DNA of 25,385 bases from a virus. How positions within the stretch are numbered: position 1 is the stretch's first letter; every line of letters starts with the position of its first letter. Both the position numbers and the translations under genes were made by a program. Positions 15,364 to 20,805 of the stretch are shown here, one piece after another. Under the pieces are notes generated by a model. It was not told the origin of the DNA and did not search any database. It saw nothing but the letters and a program-made list of their open reading frames with translations. The stretch is taken from IMG/VR virus record IMGVR_UViG_3300048554_001066, positions 1-25,385 of that record. One strand, written 5' to 3'.

Positions 15364-15803
15364 AAGCCTTTTTTATAAGATGTAACCCGCCGAGGAGTAC
15401 TGCTCAGTCGGCAAAAAGAATAGGAGTCAAAAAAGATGGAAAACCATTTTCATTCACTACAGCGAAAGGAAAAAAACAAGAAGCAGACTTTCTGTCATTA
15501 CTTATGCCTTTTCGCCCTGAGAAACCTTGCCAAGGCCCTCTTAGGCTTACGATCAATTATAAGCTCCCTTTCCTCTCTAGTGAGAAGAAGGCGATAAAGG
15601 AGAAGGGGTGGACATTCCATTGGAAGAAACCCGACTCTGATAATTTATGCAAAATGTTTCTAGATGCTATGGGTAAACTTTTATTCTGGAATGATGATGC
15701 CCAAGTCGTGGTACTGAGGTTCACTAAAATGCGAGCTCAATCGGTTGGCATCCATGTTCATTTAGAAGAAATTGAGGAGGTGGAATGTGTGCGACAGGAC
15801 TAG
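15360..15803 (+). CDS. rusA: RusA-type Holliday junction resolvase
   Basis: 147 aa, typical of RusA-like enzymes (about 120-150). The active-site block is HWKKPDSDNLCKMFLDAMG (87-105), with the catalytic aspartates D92 and D94 and K98. FWNDDAQVV (109-117) supplies the third acidic position (D112/D113). RusA dimers cut four-way junctions, resolving recombination and branched replication DNA before packaging. The N-terminus has the usual basic strands (RCNPPRSTAQSAKR). The start overlaps the nuclease stop (ATGA), and the 3' end overlaps the next gene by 17 nt. Confidence 0.9.
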   Translation: MKAFFIRCNPPRSTAQSAKRIGVKKDGKPFSFTTAKGKKQEADFLSLLMPFRPEKPCQGPLRLTINYKLPFLSSEKKAIKEKGWTFHWKKPDSDNLCKMFLDAMGKLLFWNDDAQVVVLRFTKMRAQSVGIHVHLEEIEEVECVRQD

Positions 15804-16476
15804 ATTCACGATTCGGACTTCCGATGAAATCATCAATCGGATTGAGGCTTTATCGAGCATTTCGGGTGAACCGAAGAATGCTGTGGCGAATGTTCTACTT
15901 GCCATGTCGCTTGGTGGTACAGTTGGCGCCAAACCTAAAAAAACAAAAGGTGGGTCAAATAGCTCGGAAGGTGAGGAAAATAGCATGGTTCAGCACGATG
16001 GGGATAGTAATTCTTCTGAGAAAGTTGGCGCCAAACGAAAGAAAAGGGTTTCTCCCCCCACACCCCCCTCTTCCCAAAAGAAAAAAGATATACCTAAAGG
16101 TATATCCAAAAAAGAAAAAGTTTCTCTTGGAAATGGAAGGAAACCAAGGTCGTTCGAGGAATGCTTGGAATATTTCGAGTATCGACGCATTCCCAACGCT
16201 AAACCCAAGGCAAGAGAGTTCTTCGACTTTTACGAAGCAAATGGTTGGAAACAAGGCAATAAGCCGATTGCCAAATGGGGATGTTGTCTCACGACTTGGA
16301 TTACGAACAACAAGGATTGGGAGCCTACGGAGAAAGCTGAGACTGAGGGTGTCGTACTTGAAGCGGTCTTGGATTGGATGGAGAAAGAACACACCGAATG
16401 GTACGAAAAGCACAAAAACGTAAAAAATATAAATGACATTGATGGATACTACATTGACGAATTCCGTGGGGCTTAA
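15787..16476 (+). CDS. Ribbon-helix-helix-like plus helicase-loader/DnaD-like C-terminal protein
   Basis: 229 aa from a GTG at 15787 with GAGGAGG 6 nt upstream. Residues about 3-42 (RTRFTIRTSDEIINRIEALS, then KNAVANVLLAMSL) read as a ribbon-helix-helix: a beta strand with alternating residues, then two helices. A low-complexity basic linker (about 45-120) has two VGAK-x-KK units and an SNSSE duplication. The C-terminal block (about 122-172: SFEECLEYFEYRRIPN, then EFFDFYEANGWKQG, then AKWGCCLTTWI) is the conserved 'F-D-Y-Y-E-A-N-G-W-K-x-G' module seen at the end of many phage replisome organisers. Sitting just before dnaB, it is likely an origin-binding or helicase-loading protein. A second open frame overlaps it at 15785-16423, judged a shadow. 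Confidence 0.65.
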   Translation: MCDRTRFTIRTSDEIINRIEALSSISGEPKNAVANVLLAMSLGGTVGAKPKKTKGGSNSSEGEENSMVQHDGDSNSSEKVGAKRKKRVSPPTPPSSQKKKDIPKGISKKEKVSLGNGRKPRSFEECLEYFEYRRIPNAKPKAREFFDFYEANGWKQGNKPIAKWGCCLTTWITNNKDWEPTEKAETEGVVLEAVLDWMEKEHTEWYEKHKNVKNINDIDGYYIDEFRGA

Positions 16477-17740
16477 ACCTTACGATGTGGATGCCGAGCA
16501 AGGATTGCTCGCGTGCATTGGGAAAAATACCGATCTAATGCTTGATCTCATGGAGAAAGGGGCAAATTTGGAATGGTTTGTGGATGTTACCGCACAAATT
16601 GTGTTCGAGCAAATGCTTGAACACGACAAGCGTGGTAAGAGTGTCGATGACATCACTATCGCACTATCCGTAGACGATTCGCATCGTACAGATGTATTTG
16701 ACCTTTTCGGGAGAGTTGAGACCTCTGCTCAGTTTGTATTTTTATTGGAGAAAGTAGAGGATCTTTATCTTAAGCGAAAGACCATCGATGCATGTAACTC
16801 AATACTTGAAAAAGCCTACCAAAAAGGAACGAGAGGTATGGATATCATTGGTACAGGAGGTCATGAATTTTCCAATTTAGCACTTAAAGATAACACCAAA
16901 CTTAAAACAGGGGCTGAAGTTGTTGCCTCAGCTTGGGAAGGTATTTTAGAGCGACAAAACTGCGAAGGGGTTAGTGGTGTACCTACAGGATTGAAAAAGC
17001 TCGATTCGATGACTTCGGGTTTTAAGAAAGCAGAGTTAATCACATTAGCAGCTAGGACAAGTGTGGGGAAAACTGCCTTTGCAATTGAGATGACATTGGG
17101 TGCATTGCGAGCCGGAAAGACAGTTCAGTTTTTCTCCGTAGAAATGCTTAATGAATCCGTAATGGAGAGGATGCTTGCCAATGTGTCAGGTGTTCCCGTG
17201 AGAGTTATGGTTGATAAGGTTATGACTAAGGGTCAGATCGAGGCAGTTGAGAAGGCAAAGCAGTTCCTATCATTGGCGCCACTTTTCATGGAAGATGCGG
17301 GTGACATGACTGCTTCTAAAATTCGCGCAAAGGCAATAAAACTAAAAAGGGACGCATTGGATTTGGTGGTAGTAGATTATTGTCAGATCGTGGCACCTGA
17401 AGATCGTAGGTTACCTAGAGAACAACAGGTCGCGGGAATTACTTGGGCAATGAAAAACTTATCTAAGGAATTAAAAATTCCAGTAGTGATGTTGAGCCAA
17501 GTAAACCGAAATGCCGATCAGACAAATGCGTGTCCACGCTTATCTGATTTAGCTGATTCAGACCGTGTTGGCAGAGATGCTGATGTGGTACTTATGCTCT
17601 GGAAGAAAGAAGATAAGGAGGGTGATAAAACCTTCATCGAAGTAGCCAAGCAAAGGAATGGAGCATTGGGTCCAATAGAGTTGGACTTTAAGGCTTCCCT
17701 GCAAAAATTTGAAGAGAAACAAAAATCTCAACTAAACTAA
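16433..17740 (+). CDS. dnaB: DnaB-family replicative DNA helicase
   Basis: 435 aa. The N-terminal domain (about 15-115) begins LKPYDVDAEQGLLACI, as in DnaB. The RecA-type motor has Walker A ARTSVGKT (207-214), FFSVEML with the catalytic Glu (E237), Walker B DLVVVDY (310-316), and SQVNR (355-359). It ends with AKQRNG (405-410), holding the arginine-finger region. The motif before it, LADSDRVGRDADVVLML, replaces the usual 'SG-x-I-E-Q-D-A-D' with SDRVGRDAD. It unwinds the fork as a hexamer. The start is uncertain: ATGs at 16433 and 16442 both overlap the upstream gene (44 or 35 nt) and neither has a Shine-Dalgarno. Possible primase fusion is absent; no primase is seen in the window. Confidence 0.93.
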   Translation: MTLMDTTLTNSVGLKPYDVDAEQGLLACIGKNTDLMLDLMEKGANLEWFVDVTAQIVFEQMLEHDKRGKSVDDITIALSVDDSHRTDVFDLFGRVETSAQFVFLLEKVEDLYLKRKTIDACNSILEKAYQKGTRGMDIIGTGGHEFSNLALKDNTKLKTGAEVVASAWEGILERQNCEGVSGVPTGLKKLDSMTSGFKKAELITLAARTSVGKTAFAIEMTLGALRAGKTVQFFSVEMLNESVMERMLANVSGVPVRVMVDKVMTKGQIEAVEKAKQFLSLAPLFMEDAGDMTASKIRAKAIKLKRDALDLVVVDYCQIVAPEDRRLPREQQVAGITWAMKNLSKELKIPVVMLSQVNRNADQTNACPRLSDLADSDRVGRDADVVLMLWKKEDKEGDKTFIEVAKQRNGALGPIELDFKASLQKFEEKQKSQLN

Positions 17741-17747
17741 TAAGATT

Positions 17748-18125
17748 ATGAACTATACAAAATATATGATATCAGGTCGCCTCGTTCGCGAACCTGAGGT
17801 ACTTGAAACGAAAGCTGGAAAGCTTACTAAAATATGCGTTGCTGTTAACAGAAAAGTTGGCGGTGAGGATCATGCATCATTTTTCGATATTGAGGGATGG
17901 GAGAAAGTTGCTGAAAAACTTGCCACCTTTAAAAAAGGTCAGGTTGGCTTCTTTGAGGGAGACATCATAATGAAAAAATACGAAGCTAAGAAAGATGGTA
18001 ATGTTATCAGGAATGACGACGGTAAACCAATCATGAGAACTGATATTTCTTTTAGGTGCTATAATTCTAGATACATTTCTAAACCGGAAACAAGCAAAGA
18101 AGAATCAGAGGATGCCCCCTGGTGA
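17748..18125 (+). CDS. ssb: Single-stranded DNA-binding protein (SSB)
   Basis: 125 aa with one OB fold. ISGRLVREPEVLETKAGKLT (8-27), VAVNRK (31-36), FFDIEGWEKVAEKL (45-58) and KKGQVGFFEGDI (62-73) match the conserved strands of bacterial SSB. A short acidic tail ends EESEDAPW. In the bacterial family the tail ends in D-D-x-P-F and recruits repair and replication partners; here the last residue is Trp. It coats single strands for the annealase and the fork. It lies 7 nt after dnaB, and its 3' end overlaps the next gene by 14 nt. An intrinsic-terminator-like hairpin follows its stop. Confidence 0.92.
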   Translation: MNYTKYMISGRLVREPEVLETKAGKLTKICVAVNRKVGGEDHASFFDIEGWEKVAEKLATFKKGQVGFFEGDIIMKKYEAKKDGNVIRNDDGKPIMRTDISFRCYNSRYISKPETSKEESEDAPW

Positions 18126-18429
18126 TTCTAACAACAACATCCCCCCTAATGGGGGGGATGTTTCCTTTGATTACTACTGTACGATAGCATGGATGTGGGA
18201 TACTCAAGATGTAGTATGCCCACCACATACAAGAATGAGCAAATATAACAGGTTGAAAAAATTCGAAATAATGGGATATGGGAGAATAAAAAATCCGCGT
18301 ATTAAAAAAATTAAAGTACTACTTGAAGTACAAAAACGAACCGAAGATGAAGCAATTCGTCAGGGGAAAAATTATGCAAAAATGATGGGTTACGAATTTT
18401 CGCATGTGGTAGATAGAGGAAATGCATGA
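18112..18429 (+). CDS. Unknown protein following SSB
   Basis: 105 aa from an ATG at 18112 inside the end of ssb. The N-terminus (MPPGDSNNNIPPNGGDVSF) is encoded across a strong hairpin, so translation and transcription may be linked there. The rest has aromatics and two Cys (FDYYCTIAWMWDTQDVVCPP). A basic region (KYNRLKKFEIMGYGRIKNPR) leads to a helical end. I do not recognise it. A later in-frame ATG at 18193 would avoid the hairpin but has no clear leader. It ends in an ATGA overlap with the next small gene. Confidence 0.5.
   Translation: MPPGDSNNNIPPNGGDVSFDYYCTIAWMWDTQDVVCPPHTRMSKYNRLKKFEIMGYGRIKNPRIKKIKVLLEVQKRTEDEAIRQGKNYAKMMGYEFSHVVDRGNA
18136..18168 (+). terminator. Intrinsic-terminator-like hairpin just after SSB
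   Basis: AACATCCCCCC (18136-18146) pairs with GGGGGGATGTT (18152-18162) as 11 bp around the loop TAATG. TTTCCTTT follows (18161-18168). It lies 11 nt after the ssb stop codon, as a terminator should. It also lies inside the reading frame of the next gene. The U-run is interrupted by CC, so termination may be partial. Confidence 0.65.
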
Positions 18430-18512
18430 AATGGGATGATATGATTAAGGACACGGGGTTTATACTACTAATGCTAATAATCGTTATGGTATGGGGGTGG
18501 TTGCTTACATAA
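18426..18512 (+). CDS. 28-aa single-pass membrane peptide
   Basis: A very short frame from an ATG at 18426 overlapping the upstream stop (ATGA). It encodes MKWDDMIKDTGF followed by a continuous hydrophobic helix (about 11-28, ILLMLIIVMVWGWLLT). The N-terminus is charged and polar and the C-terminus ends in the membrane, like many regulatory or toxin-like membrane peptides. Coupled translation supports its reality; function is unknown. Confidence 0.55.
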   Translation: MKWDDMIKDTGFILLMLIIVMVWGWLLT

Positions 18513-18515
18513 AGG

Positions 18516-18758
18516 ATGGCATTTAATAATGTAGAGCCGTATGACGAGGGTACTTATTTAGTTCGTTCGCTCAGAAATCCGAGCGTTTGCCACCTAGTTG
18601 ATATGAACGCAAATGATGGATTTGGGGAATGTAGTTGTGAATGGTTTGTGTGCAATATAGCACCGAAATTAAAACGGGGAATTAAGCCATTTAAAAAATG
18701 CAGGCACCTTAAAGCAGTTAAGGGGTATCGCCTTCTTCATCAAACTCGTCATCATTAA
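18516..18758 (+). CDS. Small SWIM-type zinc-finger-like protein
   Basis: 80 aa. CSC (39-41) followed by KKCRHLK (61-66) gives the pattern C-x-C-x20-C-x-H, the ligand layout of SWIM zinc fingers, which bind DNA or protein. Flanking residues fit: Trp and aromatics after the first Cys pair (CEWFVCNIAPK), and a basic end (LLHQTRHH). No catalytic domain is fused. The start at 18516 is 3 nt after the stop of the membrane peptide; GG lies too close to the ATG for a good Shine-Dalgarno. Its 3' end overlaps the convergent gene on the other strand by 41 nt. A structural CxC fold of another kind is possible. Confidence 0.55.
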   Translation: MAFNNVEPYDEGTYLVRSLRNPSVCHLVDMNANDGFGECSCEWFVCNIAPKLKRGIKPFKKCRHLKAVKGYRLLHQTRHH

Positions 18759-18960
18759 AAGTTACAGCATTAGTCATCATTAACTGCATTGCCTCAAATA
18801 AAAGGCATCCTGCCATAGTTTGGAAGTTTAGTCTTGGTTCTAATGGAGAATTTAAAACTTCTGCCTCCGGGGAATCTGCGTCACCCTCTGTATATTTAGT
18901 TATTAGATTATCTAGTTCCATTTCAAACTGATCAGTTTGTTCATGGTAATCCTTACTCAT
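18718..18960 (-). CDS. Unknown acidic protein, last gene of leftward accessory operon
   Basis: 80 aa from the ATG at 18960, which overlaps the HNH stop (ATGA). The protein is acidic (DEFDEEGDTP at the end) with a helical start (QTDQFEMELDNLITKYTEGD) and a hydrophobic, Met-rich helix (TMAGCLLFEAMQLMMTN). I do not recognise it. Its 3' end overlaps the SWIM-like gene on the opposite strand, with no terminator between them. An HNH partner or antagonist is possible only by position. Confidence 0.55.
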   Translation of the reverse strand: MSKDYHEQTDQFEMELDNLITKYTEGDADSPEAEVLNSPLEPRLNFQTMAGCLLFEAMQLMMTNAVTFNDDEFDEEGDTP

Positions 18961-19214
18961 ATTAACCACCCATTTTCTCTGCTCTCTGACGGGTTTCTGT
19001 GGATGTAATCATGGCAATCCCTGCATACCCCCATCCAGGTGCTTATATCAAGGTAGAAGCGCCCCCTGCCAGCCTTGTGGTGAATATCTAACTTCTTCAT
19101 TTTCCCACATTTTTCACATGGCTTGTTTTTAAGGAATTCATTCCCTAATTTCTTATACTCCTGGAACTCCCTTTGGCGTTTCTTGCTTACTCTCCTTAGT
19201 GGACTTCTCTTCAT
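18957..19214 (-). CDS. HNH endonuclease
   Basis: 85 aa from the ATG at 19214; the frame is open to a TTG at 19241, but MKRSPLRRVSKK is the usual start of this phage HNH class. A basic N-terminus leads to CEKC (33-36) and LDIHHKAGR (42-50) with H45/H46. CRDCHDYIH (64-72) then supplies the second Cys pair and the last histidine. Two CxxC pairs bind structural zinc, and the HNH core cuts DNA with a divalent metal. Such free-standing HNH proteins often assist packaging or nick DNA. Here it is far from the terminase genes. Overlap with the upstream gene (62 nt) is large, so the start is the weak point. Confidence 0.85.
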   Translation of the reverse strand: MKRSPLRRVSKKRQREFQEYKKLGNEFLKNKPCEKCGKMKKLDIHHKAGRGRFYLDISTWMGVCRDCHDYIHRNPSESRENGWLI

Positions 19215-19365
19215 TTTTAAATTTAAATTCTTTCCCGCCAAACTCGTAACCTGGATCTACCAATGGGGGTGGTTCATCAAATCCACGTTTTTTCCAAAAA
19301 TACCTCCACCCTCGATCAATCTCTTCTATTAATTCCAAGTTACTTAAATGTTGCTTCTGTGACAT
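19153..19365 (-). CDS. Unknown small protein, aromatic N-terminal and Lys-rich tail
   Basis: 70 aa from the ATG at 19365; a TTG at 19380 is possible but less likely. The N-terminal half (NLELIEEIDRGWRYFWKKRG) looks helical. A Pro-rich turn (DEPPPLVDPGYEFGG) and a charged, low-complexity end (KNEEKSTKESKQETPKGV) follow. I do not recognise it. It overlaps the 58-aa gene by 26 nt and the HNH gene by up to 62 nt, so either this 3' end or the HNH start may need revision. Confidence 0.45.
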   Translation of the reverse strand: MSQKQHLSNLELIEEIDRGWRYFWKKRGFDEPPPLVDPGYEFGGKEFKFKNEEKSTKESKQETPKGVPGV

Positions 19366-19516
19366 CGCCGTTATCTTCAATTGCTCGGGTGGTAATTTTT
19401 ACAACATCTAGAAACATTTCAATCTTACCCACTAAAAACTCTTCCCAATCCCACCTAGAACTTGATGTTATAACTGTATATTCAGTCTTATCAGTTCTTA
19501 GTATGTGAGTGTGCAT
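19340..19516 (-). CDS. Small unknown protein (58 aa)
   Basis: A 58-codon frame found at the junction: its ATG at 19516 shares one base with the stop of the upstream gene (TGATG). It encodes MHTHILRTDKTEYTVITSSS, then SRWDWEEFLVGKIEMFLDVV, and a polar end. The beta-strand-then-helix pattern looks like a small folded domain. I do not recognise it. Coupling at the start and codon use like its neighbours support it. Confidence 0.55.
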   Translation of the reverse strand: MHTHILRTDKTEYTVITSSSRWDWEEFLVGKIEMFLDVVKITTRAIEDNGDVTEATFK

Positions 19517-19812
19517 CACTTAACTCTTAGTTCATCAAGGTGCGCATCAATCTTATCGAGTCTTTCTTTAATTAACTCGATGTTCATGTTTTGCATAACA
19601 TCTGCAGGAAGTTCACCCTCTCTCGGCCATTTTATCCGGAATTCGCTATTGAGTTCTATTTCGTGTCGCATCCTAATTACATCATTTTCAAGTGATGTTG
19701 TATCTGCCTTAAACTCAGCTATTAACCATACCGCACTCCCCACGAGAGCGATTACTTTGGCGGCAAAAGCAAGCTGTACTTTAGCGGAAGCGTTCTCATT
19801 TATCTCGGTCAT
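19516..19812 (-). CDS. Membrane-anchored coiled-coil protein
   Basis: 98 aa. A short polar N-terminus is followed by one membrane helix (about 14-33, LAFAAKVIALVGSAVWLIAE). A helical heptad-like stretch (about 38-55, LENDVIRMRHEIE) and a second one (about 73-97, MNIELIKERLDKIDAHLDEL) come after it. Small phage proteins of this kind can be holin accessories, spanin-like or internal-virion membrane proteins. No lipobox or clear signal-peptidase site is seen. It is coupled by ATGA to the basic protein upstream. Confidence 0.6.
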   Translation of the reverse strand: MTEINENASAKVQLAFAAKVIALVGSAVWLIAEFKADTTSLENDVIRMRHEIELNSEFRIKWPREGELPADVMQNMNIELIKERLDKIDAHLDELRVK

Positions 19813-20060
19813 CGCATTGACTTCTTACCACGGCATTTCCACTTCTTACGGGATAGAGCATTAGCACAGGGTGGTTTCTTACACTTCTTAATACCTGCAG
19901 ACCTAGCACAGTAGGCATCCGCCTTCTTGGTCGACGGCTGAATTCTATCTTTACCATTCTTGGCCTTACCCTTCTGCCCAAAGCTACGGCACTTGCCATT
20001 TACCCGTTTGGCAAATCGCTTACCCTTGGTGGGTTTACATGCTTTCTTTCTAGCTGGCAT
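19809..20060 (-). CDS. Lys/Cys-rich small basic protein (83 aa)
   Basis: 83 aa, strongly basic, with six Cys (C8, C24, C51, C60, C65, C76). The C-terminal half, KADAYCARSAGIKKCKKPPC then SRKKWKCRGKKS, is a motif I recall in small proteins of marine phages and giant viruses with no known function. Regular Cys and Lys/Arg suggest a zinc-binding or disulphide-free basic fold that contacts nucleic acid or other polyanions. The start shares one base with the upstream stop (TAATG), and the stop overlaps the next start (ATGA). A virion-internal role is possible. Confidence 0.65.
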   Translation of the reverse strand: MPARKKACKPTKGKRFAKRVNGKCRSFGQKGKAKNGKDRIQPSTKKADAYCARSAGIKKCKKPPCANALSRKKWKCRGKKSMR

Positions 20061-20161
20061 TAGTATTTCCTCTTAGTGGGTTTTTTCTTCGCAGGTTTTT
20101 TCTTTGCAGATTTTCTTTTTTTACCCGCACATTTCATACAACAAGCTCCTCCTTTTTTCAT
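20060..20161 (-). CDS. Lys/Cys-rich micropeptide (33 aa)
   Basis: A 33-codon gene with ATGA overlap upstream and TAATG overlap downstream. It encodes MKKGGACCMKCAGKKRKSAK and a repetitive tail of KKKPAKKKPTKRKY. Three Cys lie in the first 11 residues (CC-x2-C); almost half the residues are Lys or Arg. The tail resembles histone H1-type PAKK/PTKK repeats. DNA binding is likely by charge alone, and function is not shown. Confidence 0.6.
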   Translation of the reverse strand: MKKGGACCMKCAGKKRKSAKKKPAKKKPTKRKY

Positions 20162-20169
20162 TTCTTTTT
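20157..20169 (-). repeat. Repeated gene-junction sequence, copy at 36-aa/33-aa boundary
   Basis: On the minus strand AAAAAGAAATGAA spans the poly-Lys end of one gene and the ATGA start of the next. The same bases occur at 20264-20276 and 20793-20805 at two other boundaries of this operon. It works as the end of one gene and the purine-rich leader and start of another. Confidence 0.8.
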
Positions 20170-20268
20170 CTTACATTTCTTAGCTCTCTTACAAGCTGTG
20201 GGTGAAGGACATCCCCTGCATGGTTTAAATGCTTTGGATTTGGTTTTAGATTTTTTTCCGTATTTCAT
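20158..20268 (-). CDS. Lys/Cys-rich micropeptide (36 aa)
   Basis: A 36-codon gene with ATGA overlaps on both sides. It begins MKYGKKSKTKSKAFKPC and then has CRGCPSPTACKRAKKC (17-32), giving C-x2-C-x5-C-x5-C, a possible small zinc knuckle, and ends in poly-Lys. It is highly basic. Overlaps on both ends make translation likely. The family is unknown to me. Confidence 0.6.
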   Translation of the reverse strand: MKYGKKSKTKSKAFKPCRGCPSPTACKRAKKCKKKK

Positions 20269-20276
20269 TTCTTTTT
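20264..20276 (-). repeat. Repeated gene-junction sequence, copy at 75-aa/36-aa boundary
   Basis: It has the same bases, AAAAAGAAATGAA, as the copies at 20157-20169 and 20793-20805, at the overlap of the 75-aa and 36-aa genes. Confidence 0.8.
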
Positions 20277-20492
20277 CTTTTTAGATGTTTTCTTTTTCCA
20301 CGAAATTCGAGCCGGTCCAGTTTTCTTTTTCTTAGCTGAGGTACATTGTGCCTTAGTGGGTCTACATGCAGGATATGGTCGCTTGCTCTTTCCTTTGGCT
20401 GACTTCCTACCGCATGGTTTGCCCGTTTTGCAATCAATCCATCCCTTACCGCCATTACGCCCAAACCATTTTCTGAGACCCTCCTTTGCCAT
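20265..20492 (-). CDS. Small basic protein of the marine-phage 'GKPCGRKSAKG' family
   Basis: 75 aa. GLRKWFGRNGGKGWIDC then KTGKPCGRKSAKGKSKRPYP then ACRPTKAQC (about 5-50) form a conserved pattern I recall from cyanophages, other marine phages and large algal viruses, annotated as a domain of unknown function (DUF5872-like, from memory). Four Cys are placed as C21-x5-C27 and C43-x6-C50, two similar half-sites that could hold a metal. The Lys-rich end (SWKKKTSKKKKK) also supplies the start region of the next gene. DNA or RNA binding is plausible; function is undescribed as far as I know. Confidence 0.75.
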   Translation of the reverse strand: MAKEGLRKWFGRNGGKGWIDCKTGKPCGRKSAKGKSKRPYPACRPTKAQCTSAKKKKTGPARISWKKKTSKKKKK

Positions 20493-20797
20493 TATTTCTT
20501 CTTCCTGGAGTAGTATCTACCGTTTTTTGCTTTATAAATTTCATACCCTACCTTTTTTTCACCCTCTACAGTTTTGTGCCACGTGGGATGACCACGACCT
20601 TTAAGTAATAGTCCGGTCTTAGGGTCCCTGCTTGGCCAATGACCAGTCTTATCTGGTTTAAGACCTGCCCTCTTGGCGGACTTGAAGTCATATCCTGTGC
20701 CCATTACTTTAAACGGTCGCTTTGAAGCACCTGGTCTTGGGTCTTGCGTGATTCCCTTTTGGCTACGCGGATATTTCTTATGGGCGCTCTTCTTCAT
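20492..20797 (-). CDS. Conserved small phage protein with 'GYDF...GHWPSR...HPTW' motif
   Basis: 101 aa. The centre (about 35-78) reads GYDFKSAKRAGLKPDKTGHW, then PSRDPKTGLLLKGRGHPTWH, then KT. This is a pattern I recall in many phage and prophage hypothetical proteins, sometimes near structural genes ('Y-D-x-x-x-A-x-x-x-G-x-x-P-D-x-x-G-H-x-x-S...L-K-x-x-x-H-P-T'). Both ends are Lys/Arg-rich (MKKSAHKKYPRSQK; GRYYSRKKK). No catalytic signature is evident. It starts with ATGA inside the stop of the 52-aa gene and ends TAATG with the next. Confidence 0.7.
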   Translation of the reverse strand: MKKSAHKKYPRSQKGITQDPRPGASKRPFKVMGTGYDFKSAKRAGLKPDKTGHWPSRDPKTGLLLKGRGHPTWHKTVEGEKKVGYEIYKAKNGRYYSRKKK

Positions 20798-20805
20798 TTC
20801 TTTTT
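20793..20805 (-). repeat. Repeated gene-junction sequence, copy at 52-aa/101-aa boundary
   Basis: It has the same bases, AAAAAGAAATGAA, at the overlap of the 52-aa and 101-aa genes. The three copies lie within 650 nt. Confidence 0.8.

Noticed and set aside
15785-16423. A second long frame overlapping the RHH/loader gene, with an ATG equally well placed after GAGGAGG
   Set aside because: Its protein has no recognisable domain, whereas the 15787 frame has an RHH-like start and the conserved loader-type end block.
19796-19999. An Arg-rich frame overlapping the 83-aa basic gene
   Set aside because: It is a frame shadow of the 83-aa gene, which has the coupled start and stop and the conserved Cys phrase.
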